Source: JBBEAM01 sp942491105
Lineage (GTDB): Bacteria > Pseudomonadota > Alphaproteobacteria > Kiloniellales > DSM-21159
NCBI GenBank assembly: GCA_942491105.1
Contig: CALNZX010000010.1
Location: 124,001 to 188,000 of the forward strand
Direction: 5' to 3'
DNA: 64,000 nucleotides
The notes under the pieces are model-generated. The model was not told where the DNA came from and did no database searches. It saw nothing but the letters and a program-made list of their open reading frames with translations. Within the stretch, counting starts at the first letter, position 1. Every line of letters begins with the position of its first letter. A program made the position numbers and the translations under genes. Positions 5,887 through 15,589 of the stretch are shown in pieces.

Positions 5887-8853
5887 TCAAGCTTGTTCCG
5901 GCGGCGCCCCGGCCTGGGATTCGAGCAGTTCCCGGTAGGCTTTCAGGGTCGTTGCGCTGGCGGCGTCGAGCGCCTGGCCGACGGCGGCGAAATCCGCGAG
6001 CCCGCAGGCCTTGGCAAGACCGGCTTTCTGGCCGGCCGGCGCGTCGTCCTCGCTGAAATCGCTGCCCGCGCTGAGCCGGAGAAATCCTTGTATTCGGCGC
6101 AGCAGGCGATTCGCCTCAACCAGTTCGCCCGCCCTGTCTTGCGCCAGTAGGCCCTCCGCGGCAAGCGCGGATAAGGCAGCCTGGGTCGAGGTCGCAAGGA
6201 CGGCTGGCTTGTCATGGGCATGCGCGAGTTGCAGCCCCTGAGCGATGAAATCGAGATCGAGCAGGCCGCCGCGCAGGTTCTTCACATCCCAGCGGTTGCG
6301 GGGGGGATATTCCTTCTCCAGGCGCCGGCGCATGTCCACGACATCGCGCAGTACCTTGGCAGGGTCGCGCTCGAGCCTGAGGATGCCGTGCAGCGAGGTC
6401 TCTATCTCCCGCGCGAAATCCTCGTCTCCCGCAACCACCCGCGCGCGGGTCATCGCCATCAGCTCCCAGGTCCAAGCGCTGTCGCGCTCGTAATCGAGCA
6501 AACCCTTCAGCGAGGTCGCGATCGGCCCGGAGGAGCCCGAGGGGCGTAGGCGCGGATCGACCTCGTAGAGACGGCCTTCACCGGTCGGGGAGGACAGGGC
6601 GGCGATCAGGCGCTGCGCGAGACGGCCGTAGTACTGGCTCGGCGGCAGGGGCTTATCGCCGTCGGAGGTCACCGTCTCCCCGGGCGAATCGTAAACGAAC
6701 ACCAGATCCAGGTCCGAGGTTACGGTCATCCGCTGGGCGCCGAGCTTGCCCAGCGCGAGCACGGCGAGGCCGCGTCCGGGCAGACGCCCATGGCGCTCCG
6801 CCAGTTCCTCCTGGACCTTCGGCAGCAGCTCGGCGATGGCGGTTTCGGCGATATCGGTCAGCGCGGCCTCGGTCTCCTCGATCTCCGCCGAGCCATGCAG
6901 AATTTGCACCCCGACCTGAAACTTGTGGTCGTTGGCCCAGCGCCGCGCCAGATCGAGCAGGTCCTGAAAGTCTTGCGCGCGCGCCAGCATCTCGTTCAGC
7001 TCGAGCCGCAAGGCCGCGCGTTCGGGCAGGGGATTGAAGAAGGCTTGGGACAGCACCGCTTCCAACAGCGCCGGGTTGCGGCTGAGATGCGCCGCGAGAG
7101 CCGGCGCGCCGCCCAAGATCTCGGCCAGCAGTTCGAGCAGCTTGGGATTCTGATAGAGCATGGAGAACAACTGCACGCCGCTCGGCAGGCCGCGCAGAAA
7201 CTCGTCGAACTTGAGCAGGGCGGTATCCGGGTTCTTGGTTTCGGCGAGCCGTTGCAGCAGCGTCGGCATGATCTCGGTCAGCAGCTGCCGGCTGCGTTCC
7301 GAGCGCATCGCGCGATAGCGCCCATGGTGCCAGGCACGGACCAGGCTGAAAACCTGTGCGCCGTCGCTGAAGCCGAGCGTGGTCAAGGTCTTCACCGTAT
7401 CCGGGTCCGGCTCGCCGCCGGTGAAGACGAGATTGCCCGGCCCGGAGAGCGAGGGCGCTTCCTCGAACAGGTGGGCATAACGGTCCTCGACCGCGCGCAG
7501 GTGGCGCAGCAATTCTTCCCGGAACGCGGCGACCGTGGAGAATCCCATGAAGGCGGCGACCCGCGCGAGGCCGGCCTCGTCCTCGGGTAGACTGTGGGTC
7601 TGCTGATCCTCGGCCATCTGCAGCCTGTTCTCCAGCCTGCGCAGAAAGATGTAGGCCTCGTGCAGGGTGGCCGCGTCCTCGGCGGTGATGCGCCGCGCCT
7701 CGGCCAGGGCCTGCAGGGCATCGAGGGTGCGCGCTTCGCGCAGGCCGACTTCACGGCCACCGAAGATCAGCTGCTGGGTCTGTGCATAGAACTCGATCTC
7801 GCGAATTCCGCCACGCCCCAGCTTGATGTTATGGCCCTCGACGGCGACGACGCTGCCGCCTTTCTGGGCATTGATCTGACGCTTGATGGAATGCACGTCC
7901 TGGATCGCCCAGAAGTCGAGATTGCGGCGCCAGACGAAGGGGCGCATCTCCTTGAGAAAGGCCGCGCCGAGGGCCTTGTCGCCGGCCGCCGGCCGCGCCT
8001 TGATCATCGCCGCCCGTTCCCAGTTCTGGCCCAGGGATTCGTAGTAGGTGAGCGCCGCGTCGATATCGAGGGCCAGCGGCGTCGCTCCCGGATCGGGGCG
8101 CAGGCGCAGATCGGTGCGGAAAACATAGCCGTCGCCGGTGCGCTCCTCGAGCAGCCGGACCAGATCGCGGGTGATCCGCACCATGCCCTCGGCAAGACCG
8201 CGGCTGTGGCGGTAGTCGATCTTGCTGGAATCGAACAATAGGATCAGGTCGATATCCGAGGAGTAGTTGAGTTCCCTGGCGCCCAGCTTGCCCATGGCGA
8301 GCACCGTGTAGCCGCAGTCCACCAAGGGGGAGTCCGGGGTCTTGAGCTCGAGTTCGCCGCGCGCGGCGGCGCGCAGGAAGAGATGGCCGATCGCGGCGTC
8401 GAGGACGCCGTCCGCGAGATCGGAAAGCGCTTCGCAAACCCTGGGAAGCGGCCAGCGGCCGGAAAGATCGCTGAGCCCGATCAGCAGCGAAGCGCGGCGC
8501 TTGGCACGGCGCAGATCCGCCATCACCGTATTTTGATCTTCGCTCCCTGCGGTTTCCCGCGCCAGGGCCGCGAGGATTTCGCTAAGACAAGTTTCAGGCC
8601 CTTGTTTTAAGAGCTTGGAAAAGAATGCAAGATCGTTCAGAACGCAGCTCGTGAGGAAGCCGCTGTTGGAGAAGATGACCTGCAACAAGTGGCGGCCCGC
8701 CGGATCGTCTGATAGCGTTTTCGCGAAGTCGAGAATTTCCCGATCCGTGATTCGAGATAGGCCTTCCTTCCAATGTTCGAAGCCGAGAGCCGCTTTTTCA
8801 GCATCGCCAAGATGAGGCAGGTCGTTCTTTGAAGGTAGGAATTCCAGGTTCAT
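5887..8853 (-). CDS. glnE: Bifunctional glutamine synthetase adenylyltransferase / adenylyl-removing enzyme
   Basis: About 988 residues, with the two tandem nucleotidyltransferase halves of GlnE. Each half has the G-K-L-G...SD-x-D-L signature: GKLGARELNYSSDIDLI near residue 190 (deadenylylase half) and GKLGAQRMTVTSDLDLVFVYD near 705 (adenylylase half). The enzyme adds or removes AMP on glutamine synthetase in response to PII and glutamine, setting nitrogen assimilation. I start at ATG 8853 (MNLEFLPS); a GTG at 8868 is an alternative and neither has a strong ribosome binding site. Divergent from the AsmA-like gene at 8936. Confidence 0.95.
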   Translation of the reverse strand: MNLEFLPSKNDLPHLGDAEKAALGFEHWKEGLSRITDREILDFAKTLSDDPAGRHLLQVIFSNSGFLTSCVLNDLAFFSKLLKQGPETCLSEILAALARETAGSEDQNTVMADLRRAKRRASLLIGLSDLSGRWPLPRVCEALSDLADGVLDAAIGHLFLRAAARGELELKTPDSPLVDCGYTVLAMGKLGARELNYSSDIDLILLFDSSKIDYRHSRGLAEGMVRITRDLVRLLEERTGDGYVFRTDLRLRPDPGATPLALDIDAALTYYESLGQNWERAAMIKARPAAGDKALGAAFLKEMRPFVWRRNLDFWAIQDVHSIKRQINAQKGGSVVAVEGHNIKLGRGGIREIEFYAQTQQLIFGGREVGLREARTLDALQALAEARRITAEDAATLHEAYIFLRRLENRLQMAEDQQTHSLPEDEAGLARVAAFMGFSTVAAFREELLRHLRAVEDRYAHLFEEAPSLSGPGNLVFTGGEPDPDTVKTLTTLGFSDGAQVFSLVRAWHHGRYRAMRSERSRQLLTEIMPTLLQRLAETKNPDTALLKFDEFLRGLPSGVQLFSMLYQNPKLLELLAEILGGAPALAAHLSRNPALLEAVLSQAFFNPLPERAALRLELNEMLARAQDFQDLLDLARRWANDHKFQVGVQILHGSAEIEETEAALTDIAETAIAELLPKVQEELAERHGRLPGRGLAVLALGKLGAQRMTVTSDLDLVFVYDSPGETVTSDGDKPLPPSQYYGRLAQRLIAALSSPTGEGRLYEVDPRLRPSGSSGPIATSLKGLLDYERDSAWTWELMAMTRARVVAGDEDFAREIETSLHGILRLERDPAKVLRDVVDMRRRLEKEYPPRNRWDVKNLRGGLLDLDFIAQGLQLAHAHDKPAVLATSTQAALSALAAEGLLAQDRAGELVEANRLLRRIQGFLRLSAGSDFSEDDAPAGQKAGLAKACGLADFAAVGQALDAASATTLKAYRELLESQAGAPPEQA

Positions 8854-8935
8854 CTTTTTCCGCACCACAGCCGCCCGGCAGACTGCGAAAGCGCGGCACT
8901 CGGGTCAAGGCCGCAAAACGCTGGCGGCTGGCCGA

Positions 8936-11900
8936 ATGATCGGACATTCCGGAAAACTTTTTATTGAAGCGGTGATCGGCGTCGTCGCGGGTATCGCGAT
9001 TCTGCTGGGGATCGCTTTCTGGCGGCTGACCGAAGGCCCCATCTCGGTGGAGTTTCTCGACGACCAGCTCGAAGCCGCCTTCAACAGCGATGCCTCGGAG
9101 CTGGAGATCGTCGTCGGCGAGACCCTGCTTGCCTGGGGCGGCTGGGATCGCAGCCTGGAACTGCGCGCGCGCGACTGGCGGGTCGTGCGCCCCGATGGCG
9201 GAGTGGTCGCCGTGCTGCCGGAAATGGGCGTGCGGGTCAGCGTTTCCGCGCTGCTCAATGGCACCATCGCGCCGACCGAAATCGATGTCGTCGGTATCGA
9301 GCTGGACCTCTTCCGCCGGGAAGACGGCAGTTTCGGCGTCGCCCCGAAGATCGATCCGGATACGGAGGAACGCGCCAGCCAGGACATCGGCTTGCTGGCG
9401 CCGGTGGTCTTGCAACAGCTTCTTAGCGACCGCGATCCCGACGCCGCCCTGTCCTATTTGCGGCGCGTCTCGATTACCGACGCGATCCTGAATCTGCGCG
9501 ACGAATCGCTCGGGCTTTCCTGGTCGACGCCTGAAACGGCCATCGTACTCGAGCGCGCCGCGCCGGGGCTGCGGGCCTCCGCCAGTTTCGACCTGCAGTA
9601 CGAATCGGGCCCCAGCGCGGCAATCGATGGCGCACTGCTCTATGACAGCGCGATCGGCTCCTTGGAGCTTGTGCTGTCCTTCGACAACCTCAACCCGCAG
9701 CAGTTGGCCGGCCTGACACCGCAGCTGGAGGCGCTTGGCGGCTTGGACATGTATACCGCCGGCTCGCTCACCGGCGCGATGTTCCCCGATGGCCGCATCG
9801 AGTCGATCCGAGTCGATCTGACCAGCCCCGGCGGGACCGCCGATCTGCCGGATATCTATGCCGAACCCCTCGCCTTGCGGGATGTTGCCTTGGCCGCCGT
9901 CTACACCGGGGCGGACCAGCTTTTGGGGGTTGAGGACCTTTCCTTTACCCTGGACATGGGCGAGGAGATCGGCCCCTTCATGGCGCTCAGCGCCAATCTT
10001 CAGTGGTCGGATGCCGGGCTTGGCATGACCTTGGAGGCCAAGGCGGAAAGCGTCGGGATCGACGATATCGGTCTGCTCTGGCCGGTCGATGCGCCGGGCG
10101 GCGGGCGCGATTGGGTAACCGAGAACGTCACCGCAGGGAAGGCCGGAGATGCCTCGATCCGGGCCAGCGTCAGCCTGCCCGGCATGGACCCCGAGGCGCT
10201 ACAGATTCAGCGCCTCGAAGGCAGCTACAGCTATCAGGACGTGGAGGTTCATTTCCTGCGGCCGATGACGCCGATCAGCGGGATCAGCGGCCAAGCGGTC
10301 TTCGATGCCACCAGCATGACCTTCACGATCGACGACGGCGGTATCGGGGATATCCGCAGCCCAGGCTCCACGGTCAAGCTCTATGGCTTCGATGAGGGGG
10401 TTCACTTCGCGGAGATCGATTTTGCGCCGCGTGGGCCGCTCAGCGCAGCGCTGACTCTGCTCAACCATCCCCGGCTGCGCCTGATTGAGGATCTGGGACT
10501 CGATCCGCAGAGCATCACCGGCAACGCTCAAGCCCAGGTGCGCATGGTCTTTCCCCTGATCGACGAACTGACCTTCGACGGCGTTGAGGTGGAGGCCGCA
10601 GGGACCTTGAGCGATGTCGCAATCAGCGACCTGCTCTTGGGGCAGCGCGTTGCCGATGGCGATCTCGATTTAGCCCTGGGTAAGGATGGCATGACCTTGA
10701 AAGGCAAGGCCGTCTTCGCGCAGATCCCGATCGACATTCTCTGGGAAGAGTTTTTCGAGGACGGCAAGGATTTCACCACCCAGCTGGATGTCTCCGCGCC
10801 ACGCCTCACGGCCGCTCAGCTCGCCTCCTTCGGTCTAGATACGTCGGAGTACATGGACGGGCCGCTATCTGCCAGCGCCCGGGTGCGCGAACGCAGCGAT
10901 GGGTCCGGCGAGGCGGAGATCGCCGCCAATATGTCCTCGGCGCGCCTGGCACTTCCCTTTCTGGAGTGGGAGAAACCCGAGGGCGTGAGCGCGGACGTGA
11001 CGGCGCTGCTGCTATTCGACAATTCCGGCCTGCTGGCCATCAACGGCGTTGTCTTCGATGCCGGGGATTTCACGGCCCGTGGCGCCTTCTCGGTCGATCC
11101 GGAGAGCCAGAACGTCTCCTCCGCCACCTTCTCGGAACTGCGGCTGCGGCAGAGCTTTCTGGTCAACACCACCCTGCGCGGCTATGGCGAGGGCTTGGAG
11201 GTGCGTATCGGCGGCGGTGAGCTGGACCTTTCCGCCGTGCTGGCCGACGACGAAGAAGATGAGGTGGCTCAGGAAGAGCCCGAGACGCAGACGCAAGAGG
11301 AGGTCAGCTACACGCCGCTGAGAGTCGCCGGCGACCGCCTGGACAGGATCGTTCTCGGCGAAGGCCGTTTCTTGGAGAACGTCGGCTTCGAACTGCAACG
11401 CGGGACTCAAGGCTGGGAGGTCATCAAGATCGACGGCAGGGTTCCGCGCGCGCTCTGGAGGGCGAATGGCCAAAGCGTCGAGGAAGATGCCGCCATTGCC
11501 GAAAAGCGCTTTCTCGTCGACTTCGGCCCCGGGGTCGACGCCGAGCGGCCCGCGGAGTATGGCCTGATTTTCCGCGCCGACGACGCCGGCGCGCTGCTAC
11601 GGGCCTTGGATTGGGTCGATACCCTGGAGGGCGGGCAGCTGGAGGTGCGCGGGCATTCTCCGGCTCCGCTGCCCAAGGGACCGCTCGAGGCAAGTATCGA
11701 AGGGGTCAATTACCGTCTGGTCAATGCGCCGATACTGGCGCGGCTGCTCAGCGCCGCGCTGCTGACCGGCATCGGCGACCTGCTTTCTGGCGATGGCATC
11801 GGCTTCAACCGTTTTACAGGCGATTTCGTTTTTGCGGACGACGTCATGCGCACGGATTTGCTGCGCGCCTATGGGCCGGGCCTGGGTATCACCATCAAGG

Positions 11901-12211
11901 GTTCCGCCGACTTCGAGGACGACCAGCTCGATATCGGCGGCACCCTGGTACCGGCCTACTCGGTCAATCGCATTCTGGGCAAGATCCCGATCCTCGGCGC
12001 GATCCTGACCGGGGGCGAGGGCGGTGGGGTGATCGGCGTGGTCTATTCGATGGAGGGGCCGCTCGACGCGCCCGAGATCAGCGTCAACCCGCTGTCGGCC
12101 CTGACACCGGGTTTCCTGCGCGGACTATTCGAGGTGCAGGGCGAGGACGACGGAGAAAACCAGTTCGTGCCCCAGGCCTATCCGGACGGTCAGGGCAGCA
12201 GCGTAAAGTAA
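8936..12211 (+). CDS. AsmA/YhdP-like envelope protein with DUF3971 and AsmA-like C-terminal region
   Basis: 1091 residues: one N-terminal membrane helix (about residues 8-30), then a long beta-rich periplasmic region made of repeating strands, an acidic Gln/Glu-rich insert near residues 765-790, and a C-terminal AsmA-like domain (RLLSAALLTGIGDLLSGDG, then KGSADFEDDQLDIGGTLVP). Such proteins are members of the bridge-like lipid-transfer group that includes YhdP and TamB and are thought to carry phospholipid to the outer membrane. Function is taken from the family only. The start ATG has no obvious Shine-Dalgarno sequence. Confidence 0.88.
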   Translation: MIGHSGKLFIEAVIGVVAGIAILLGIAFWRLTEGPISVEFLDDQLEAAFNSDASELEIVVGETLLAWGGWDRSLELRARDWRVVRPDGGVVAVLPEMGVRVSVSALLNGTIAPTEIDVVGIELDLFRREDGSFGVAPKIDPDTEERASQDIGLLAPVVLQQLLSDRDPDAALSYLRRVSITDAILNLRDESLGLSWSTPETAIVLERAAPGLRASASFDLQYESGPSAAIDGALLYDSAIGSLELVLSFDNLNPQQLAGLTPQLEALGGLDMYTAGSLTGAMFPDGRIESIRVDLTSPGGTADLPDIYAEPLALRDVALAAVYTGADQLLGVEDLSFTLDMGEEIGPFMALSANLQWSDAGLGMTLEAKAESVGIDDIGLLWPVDAPGGGRDWVTENVTAGKAGDASIRASVSLPGMDPEALQIQRLEGSYSYQDVEVHFLRPMTPISGISGQAVFDATSMTFTIDDGGIGDIRSPGSTVKLYGFDEGVHFAEIDFAPRGPLSAALTLLNHPRLRLIEDLGLDPQSITGNAQAQVRMVFPLIDELTFDGVEVEAAGTLSDVAISDLLLGQRVADGDLDLALGKDGMTLKGKAVFAQIPIDILWEEFFEDGKDFTTQLDVSAPRLTAAQLASFGLDTSEYMDGPLSASARVRERSDGSGEAEIAANMSSARLALPFLEWEKPEGVSADVTALLLFDNSGLLAINGVVFDAGDFTARGAFSVDPESQNVSSATFSELRLRQSFLVNTTLRGYGEGLEVRIGGGELDLSAVLADDEEDEVAQEEPETQTQEEVSYTPLRVAGDRLDRIVLGEGRFLENVGFELQRGTQGWEVIKIDGRVPRALWRANGQSVEEDAAIAEKRFLVDFGPGVDAERPAEYGLIFRADDAGALLRALDWVDTLEGGQLEVRGHSPAPLPKGPLEASIEGVNYRLVNAPILARLLSAALLTGIGDLLSGDGIGFNRFTGDFVFADDVMRTDLLRAYGPGLGITIKGSADFEDDQLDIGGTLVPAYSVNRILGKIPILGAILTGGEGGGVIGVVYSMEGPLDAPEISVNPLSALTPGFLRGLFEVQGEDDGENQFVPQAYPDGQGSSVK

Positions 12212-12214
12212 GAC

Positions 12215-13468
12215 CTAGCGCAGCTTGACCAGCGCATGGCGCTTCTTGCCCGCGGAAAGCTTGAGAACCCCCTCGTCATTGAAGTCCCCGGCCGAAACCG
12301 TCTGGGTCTCATCGGCGATTTGCCGGTCGTTCAAGCGCGCGCCGCCGCCCTTGACCAGACGCCGGGCCTCGCCGTTGCTGCCGGTCAGGCCGGCCTCGGT
12401 GAACAGGACGAACAGGGGCAAACCTTCATTCAGGCGGTCCTGGGATAGCTCGATGCTGTGCAGGTTTTCGGCGACCGTGCCTTCCTCGAAGGTTTGCCGC
12501 GCTGTTTCCGCCGCTTCGCTGGCGGCGGCTTCGCCGCGGCACAGCTTGGTCGCCTCGAAGGCGAGAACCTTCTTCGCCTCGTTGATTTCCTGGCCCTGCA
12601 GGCTTTCCAGCTTGGCGATTTCCTCCAGCGGAAGATCGGTGAAGAGACGCAGGAAGCGGCCGACGTCGGCATCCTCGGTATTGCGCCAGTACTGCCAGTA
12701 GTCGAAGGCGGAGAGACGCTCGGCGTTCAGCCAGACGGCACCGCTGGCGGTCTTGCCCATCTTGGCGCCCGACGCGGTGGTGATCAGCGGCGTTGTCAGC
12801 CCGAAGACTTCCTTGCCCTCGACCCGGCGGGTCAGCTCGATGCCGTTGACGATGTTGCCCCATTGATCGGAGCCGCCCATCTGCAGGCGGCAGCCGTGCC
12901 GGCGATTCAGCTCCATGAAGTCGTAAGCCTGGAGGATCATGTAGTTGAACTCCAGGAAGGTCAGCGGCTGCTCGCGGTCGAGGCGCAGCTTGACGGAATC
13001 GAAGGTCAGCATGCGGTTGATTGTGAAATGGCGGCCGATATCGCGCAGGAAGGGGATGTACTCCAGGGCGTCCAGCCAGTCGGCGTTGTTGACCATCAGC
13101 GCCTGATTGCCGCTTTCTCCCAAATCTAGGAAGTTCTCGAAGCTGCGGCGGATGCTGGCGATGTTGGCGTCGATCTGCGCGTCGTCGAGCAGTTTCCGGG
13201 TCTCGTCCTTACCCGAGGGATCGCCGACCTTGGTGGTGCCGCCGCCCATGAGGGCGATCGGCCGGTGCCCGGTCTTCTGCATCCAGCGCAGCATCATGAT
13301 CGAAACCAGATGGCCGACATGCAGGCTGTCTCCGGTCGCGTCATAGCCGACATAGGCCGTGACCATGCCCTCGGCGGCGAGGGAATCCAGCGCTTCCAGG
13401 TCGGTGCACTGGTGGATGAAGCCGCGTTCTTGCAGAATCCGGACGAAGTCGGAGCGGGGCGATGCCAT
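12215..13468 (-). CDS. tyrS: Tyrosyl-tRNA synthetase
   Basis: 417 residues. Class I signature HVGH at residues 50-53, KMSKS-type loop as KMGKT at 236-240, and the tyrosine-recognition segment QMGGSDQWGNI. The last 60 or so residues form an S4 RNA-binding domain (LFTEAGLTGSNGEARRLVKGGG). It charges tRNA-Tyr. Its stop lies only a few bases from the stop of the convergent AsmA-like gene; anmK begins about 100 bases away in the opposite direction, the usual tyrS-anmK divergent arrangement in alphaproteobacteria. Confidence 0.97.
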   Translation of the reverse strand: MASPRSDFVRILQERGFIHQCTDLEALDSLAAEGMVTAYVGYDATGDSLHVGHLVSIMMLRWMQKTGHRPIALMGGGTTKVGDPSGKDETRKLLDDAQIDANIASIRRSFENFLDLGESGNQALMVNNADWLDALEYIPFLRDIGRHFTINRMLTFDSVKLRLDREQPLTFLEFNYMILQAYDFMELNRRHGCRLQMGGSDQWGNIVNGIELTRRVEGKEVFGLTTPLITTASGAKMGKTASGAVWLNAERLSAFDYWQYWRNTEDADVGRFLRLFTDLPLEEIAKLESLQGQEINEAKKVLAFEATKLCRGEAAASEAAETARQTFEEGTVAENLHSIELSQDRLNEGLPLFVLFTEAGLTGSNGEARRLVKGGGARLNDRQIADETQTVSAGDFNDEGVLKLSAGKKRHALVKLR

Positions 13469-13569
13469 GGCAGGTTCAGCGATTCAGGTTGCGGAAAGCG
13501 CGGTCATTTAGCATGAACGGGGGGCCTTCACAACGCACTGGCAAGAACGCCCGACCCGATGACGCCCCA

Positions 13570-14673
13570 ATGACGCCAAACACCAGCAAGCTGGCTCTCG
13601 GACTGATGAGCGGCACCTCGCTCGATGGCATCGATGCAGCCCTGATAGAAACCGACGGCTGGAGCTTCGCGCGGCCGGGCCTGGCGACGACCGTAGCCTA
13701 CGAGACGGAGTTCCGCGATCGCCTGCGCGCGCTGCTCGATGGCGAGGGCAAGGTCGCGCAGATCGAGCGTGAACTGACGCTGCTGCACGCCGAAGCGGTG
13801 CGCCGTCTGCTCGACTATGCCGATGTGCGGCCCGAGCAGATCGATGTCATCGGCTTCCACGGGCAGACCATCTTTCACGATCCGGCGCGCCGCCAGACCT
13901 GGCAGATCGGCGATGGCGGCTTGTTGGCCCGCGCAACGCGCATTCCGGTGGTGAACGACTTTCGCAGCGCCGATGTCGCCGCGGGCGGGCAGGGCGCGCC
14001 GCTCGCGCCGCTGTTTCACGCCGTGCTCTCGGCCGAATTGCCGCGCCCGCTGGCGGTGCTGAATCTCGGCGGTGTCGGCAACGTGACCTGGATCGGCCCG
14101 AATGAGGCCGCGGGGCAAGACAACCTGCTCGCCTTCGACACCGGACCGGCCAATGCCTTGCTCGATGACTGGGTATCCCGCCACTGCGCGCAGGCTTTCG
14201 ACCTCGATGGCCGCCTGGCCAAGGCTGGCCAGGTGTCCCAGGAGGCGCTCGCGGCGCTGCTGTCCCACGACTATTTCGCCGCGCCACCGCCGAAATCCCT
14301 GGATCGCAACAGCTTCGACGTGACGCCGGTACAGCGGCTCAGTCTGGAGGACGGTGCCGCGACCTTGACCGCTTTCACCGTCGAGGCCGTGGCCAGGGCG
14401 CTGCCCTGGCTGCCGCAGGCGCCCCGGCGCTGGCTGGTAACCGGAGGCGGCCGCCGCAATCCGGCGCTGATGGAGGCCTTGGCGGTTCGGCTGGGAGCGG
14501 CGGTGGAACCGGTGGAGGCCGTGGGCTGGAATGGCGATGCCCTTGAGGCCCAGGCCTTCGGCTATCTGGCCGTGCGTGCCTTGGAAGGCTGGCCTCTGTC
14601 CCTACCGGGGACGACCGGGGTCGGCGAACCCATGACCGGCGGCCGCTATCACGCGGCGCGCCGGGAAAGCTAA
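13570..14673 (+). CDS. anmK: Anhydro-N-acetylmuramic acid kinase
   Basis: 367 residues. The ATPase-fold N-terminus LGLMSGTSLDGIDAALIE and GFHGQTIFHDP are diagnostic, with FDTGPANALLDDW in the middle and a VTGGGRRNP segment near the C-terminus. It opens and phosphorylates 1,6-anhydro-MurNAc to MurNAc-6-phosphate in peptidoglycan recycling. ATG 13570 matches the usual family start; ATG 13513 in the same frame would add 19 residues and cannot be excluded, as neither has a clear ribosome binding site. Divergent from tyrS. Confidence 0.94.
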   Translation: MTPNTSKLALGLMSGTSLDGIDAALIETDGWSFARPGLATTVAYETEFRDRLRALLDGEGKVAQIERELTLLHAEAVRRLLDYADVRPEQIDVIGFHGQTIFHDPARRQTWQIGDGGLLARATRIPVVNDFRSADVAAGGQGAPLAPLFHAVLSAELPRPLAVLNLGGVGNVTWIGPNEAAGQDNLLAFDTGPANALLDDWVSRHCAQAFDLDGRLAKAGQVSQEALAALLSHDYFAAPPPKSLDRNSFDVTPVQRLSLEDGAATLTAFTVEAVARALPWLPQAPRRWLVTGGGRRNPALMEALAVRLGAAVEPVEAVGWNGDALEAQAFGYLAVRALEGWPLSLPGTTGVGEPMTGGRYHAARRES

Positions 14674-14690
14674 CCGCCGGAGCGGCGCGG

Positions 14691-15362
14691 CTAGCGCTTG
14701 GCGGTCTTTTTCTTGCTTTCGGCGGCGCCCATGGCGCGATCCAGGTAGCCGCCAACCTCGCTGCCCATCAGGTCCAGCTTACCCTGATAGAAGTGATTGG
14801 CCCCCTTCATGACCCGGTAGTCGATCTCGATGCCGCGCTGGCTGGAAAGCTTTTCCACCAGCTTGGCGGTCGAGGGCTCCGGGACCAGATCGTCGTCCTT
14901 GCCCTGAAGAATCAGACCGGAAGACGGGCAGGGGGCGAGAAAGCTGAAATCGTACATGTTCGCGGGCGGTGAGACGGAGATGAACCCGCTGATCTCCGGG
15001 CGGCGCATCAGCAGCTGCATGCCGATCCAGGCGCCGAAAGAGAAACCGGCGATCCAGCACTGGTGGGCGTTCTCGTTGAATCCCTGCAGCCAGTCGAGCG
15101 CGGAGGCGGCATCGGAAAGCTCGCCCTCGCCCCGGTCGTAGCTGCCCTGGGAGCGGCCGACGCCCCGGAAATTGAACCGCAGAACCGAAAACCCCCTCTC
15201 CAGGAAGGTGTGGTAGAGCGTATAGACGACCTTGTTATTCATCGTCCCGCCGTGCTGCGGATGCGGGTGCAGTATCAGGGCAATGGGCGCATTGGACTCC
15301 GCCGCGTGCTGATAACGCCCTTCCAGGCGCCCCTCGGGTCCGTTAATGATGACGTCGGGCAT
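14691..15362 (-). CDS. Alpha/beta hydrolase, COG2945 (dienelactone-hydrolase-like)
   Basis: 223 residues. Nucleophile elbow G-F-S-F-G at 106-110 (Ser108), acid in GKDDDLVP, histidine in KGANHFY; the HPHPQHGGTMNNKVV segment is typical of COG2945 hydrolases. The Lys-rich C-terminus is short. The natural substrate of this group is not known; many are esterases. It is convergent with anmK (17 bases apart) and divergent from cysE, a neighbourhood seen with isc-type genes in other alphaproteobacteria. Confidence 0.88.
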   Translation of the reverse strand: MPDVIINGPEGRLEGRYQHAAESNAPIALILHPHPQHGGTMNNKVVYTLYHTFLERGFSVLRFNFRGVGRSQGSYDRGEGELSDAASALDWLQGFNENAHQCWIAGFSFGAWIGMQLLMRRPEISGFISVSPPANMYDFSFLAPCPSSGLILQGKDDDLVPEPSTAKLVEKLSSQRGIEIDYRVMKGANHFYQGKLDLMGSEVGGYLDRAMGAAESKKKTAKR

Positions 15363-15461
15363 GGTTTTCCTGGTTTTGTTCGAAGCTGAACCGATGTCGT
15401 ATTTCCACAGAATTGCGGCGCCTATTGCTTGCCTTTGCGCATGACATATTTGACCTGCGCG

Positions 15462-15507
15462 CCCGATTACTTGATTGATATATCGGGAACTCCCATGTCC
15501 CTTGGGA
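15462..15507. promoter_or_regulatory. Two inverted repeats in the hydrolase-cysE divergent region
   Basis: CCCGAT-N14-ATCGGG (15462-15487) is followed closely by TCCCA-N7-TGGGA (15491-15507) in the 227 bases between the hydrolase and cysE. The position fits a regulator site for the sulfur/Fe-S block downstream, but it does not match the classical IscR site and no Rrf2-type regulator gene lies nearby. Regulator unknown. Confidence 0.45.
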
Positions 15508-15589
15508 TATGTTAGCGGGGCATGTTAGCAGGATTGGCAGCCGCGTCCTTTTCCGAAGAAGCGGCGGAGAGTATCTGACGAGCCGAGCG

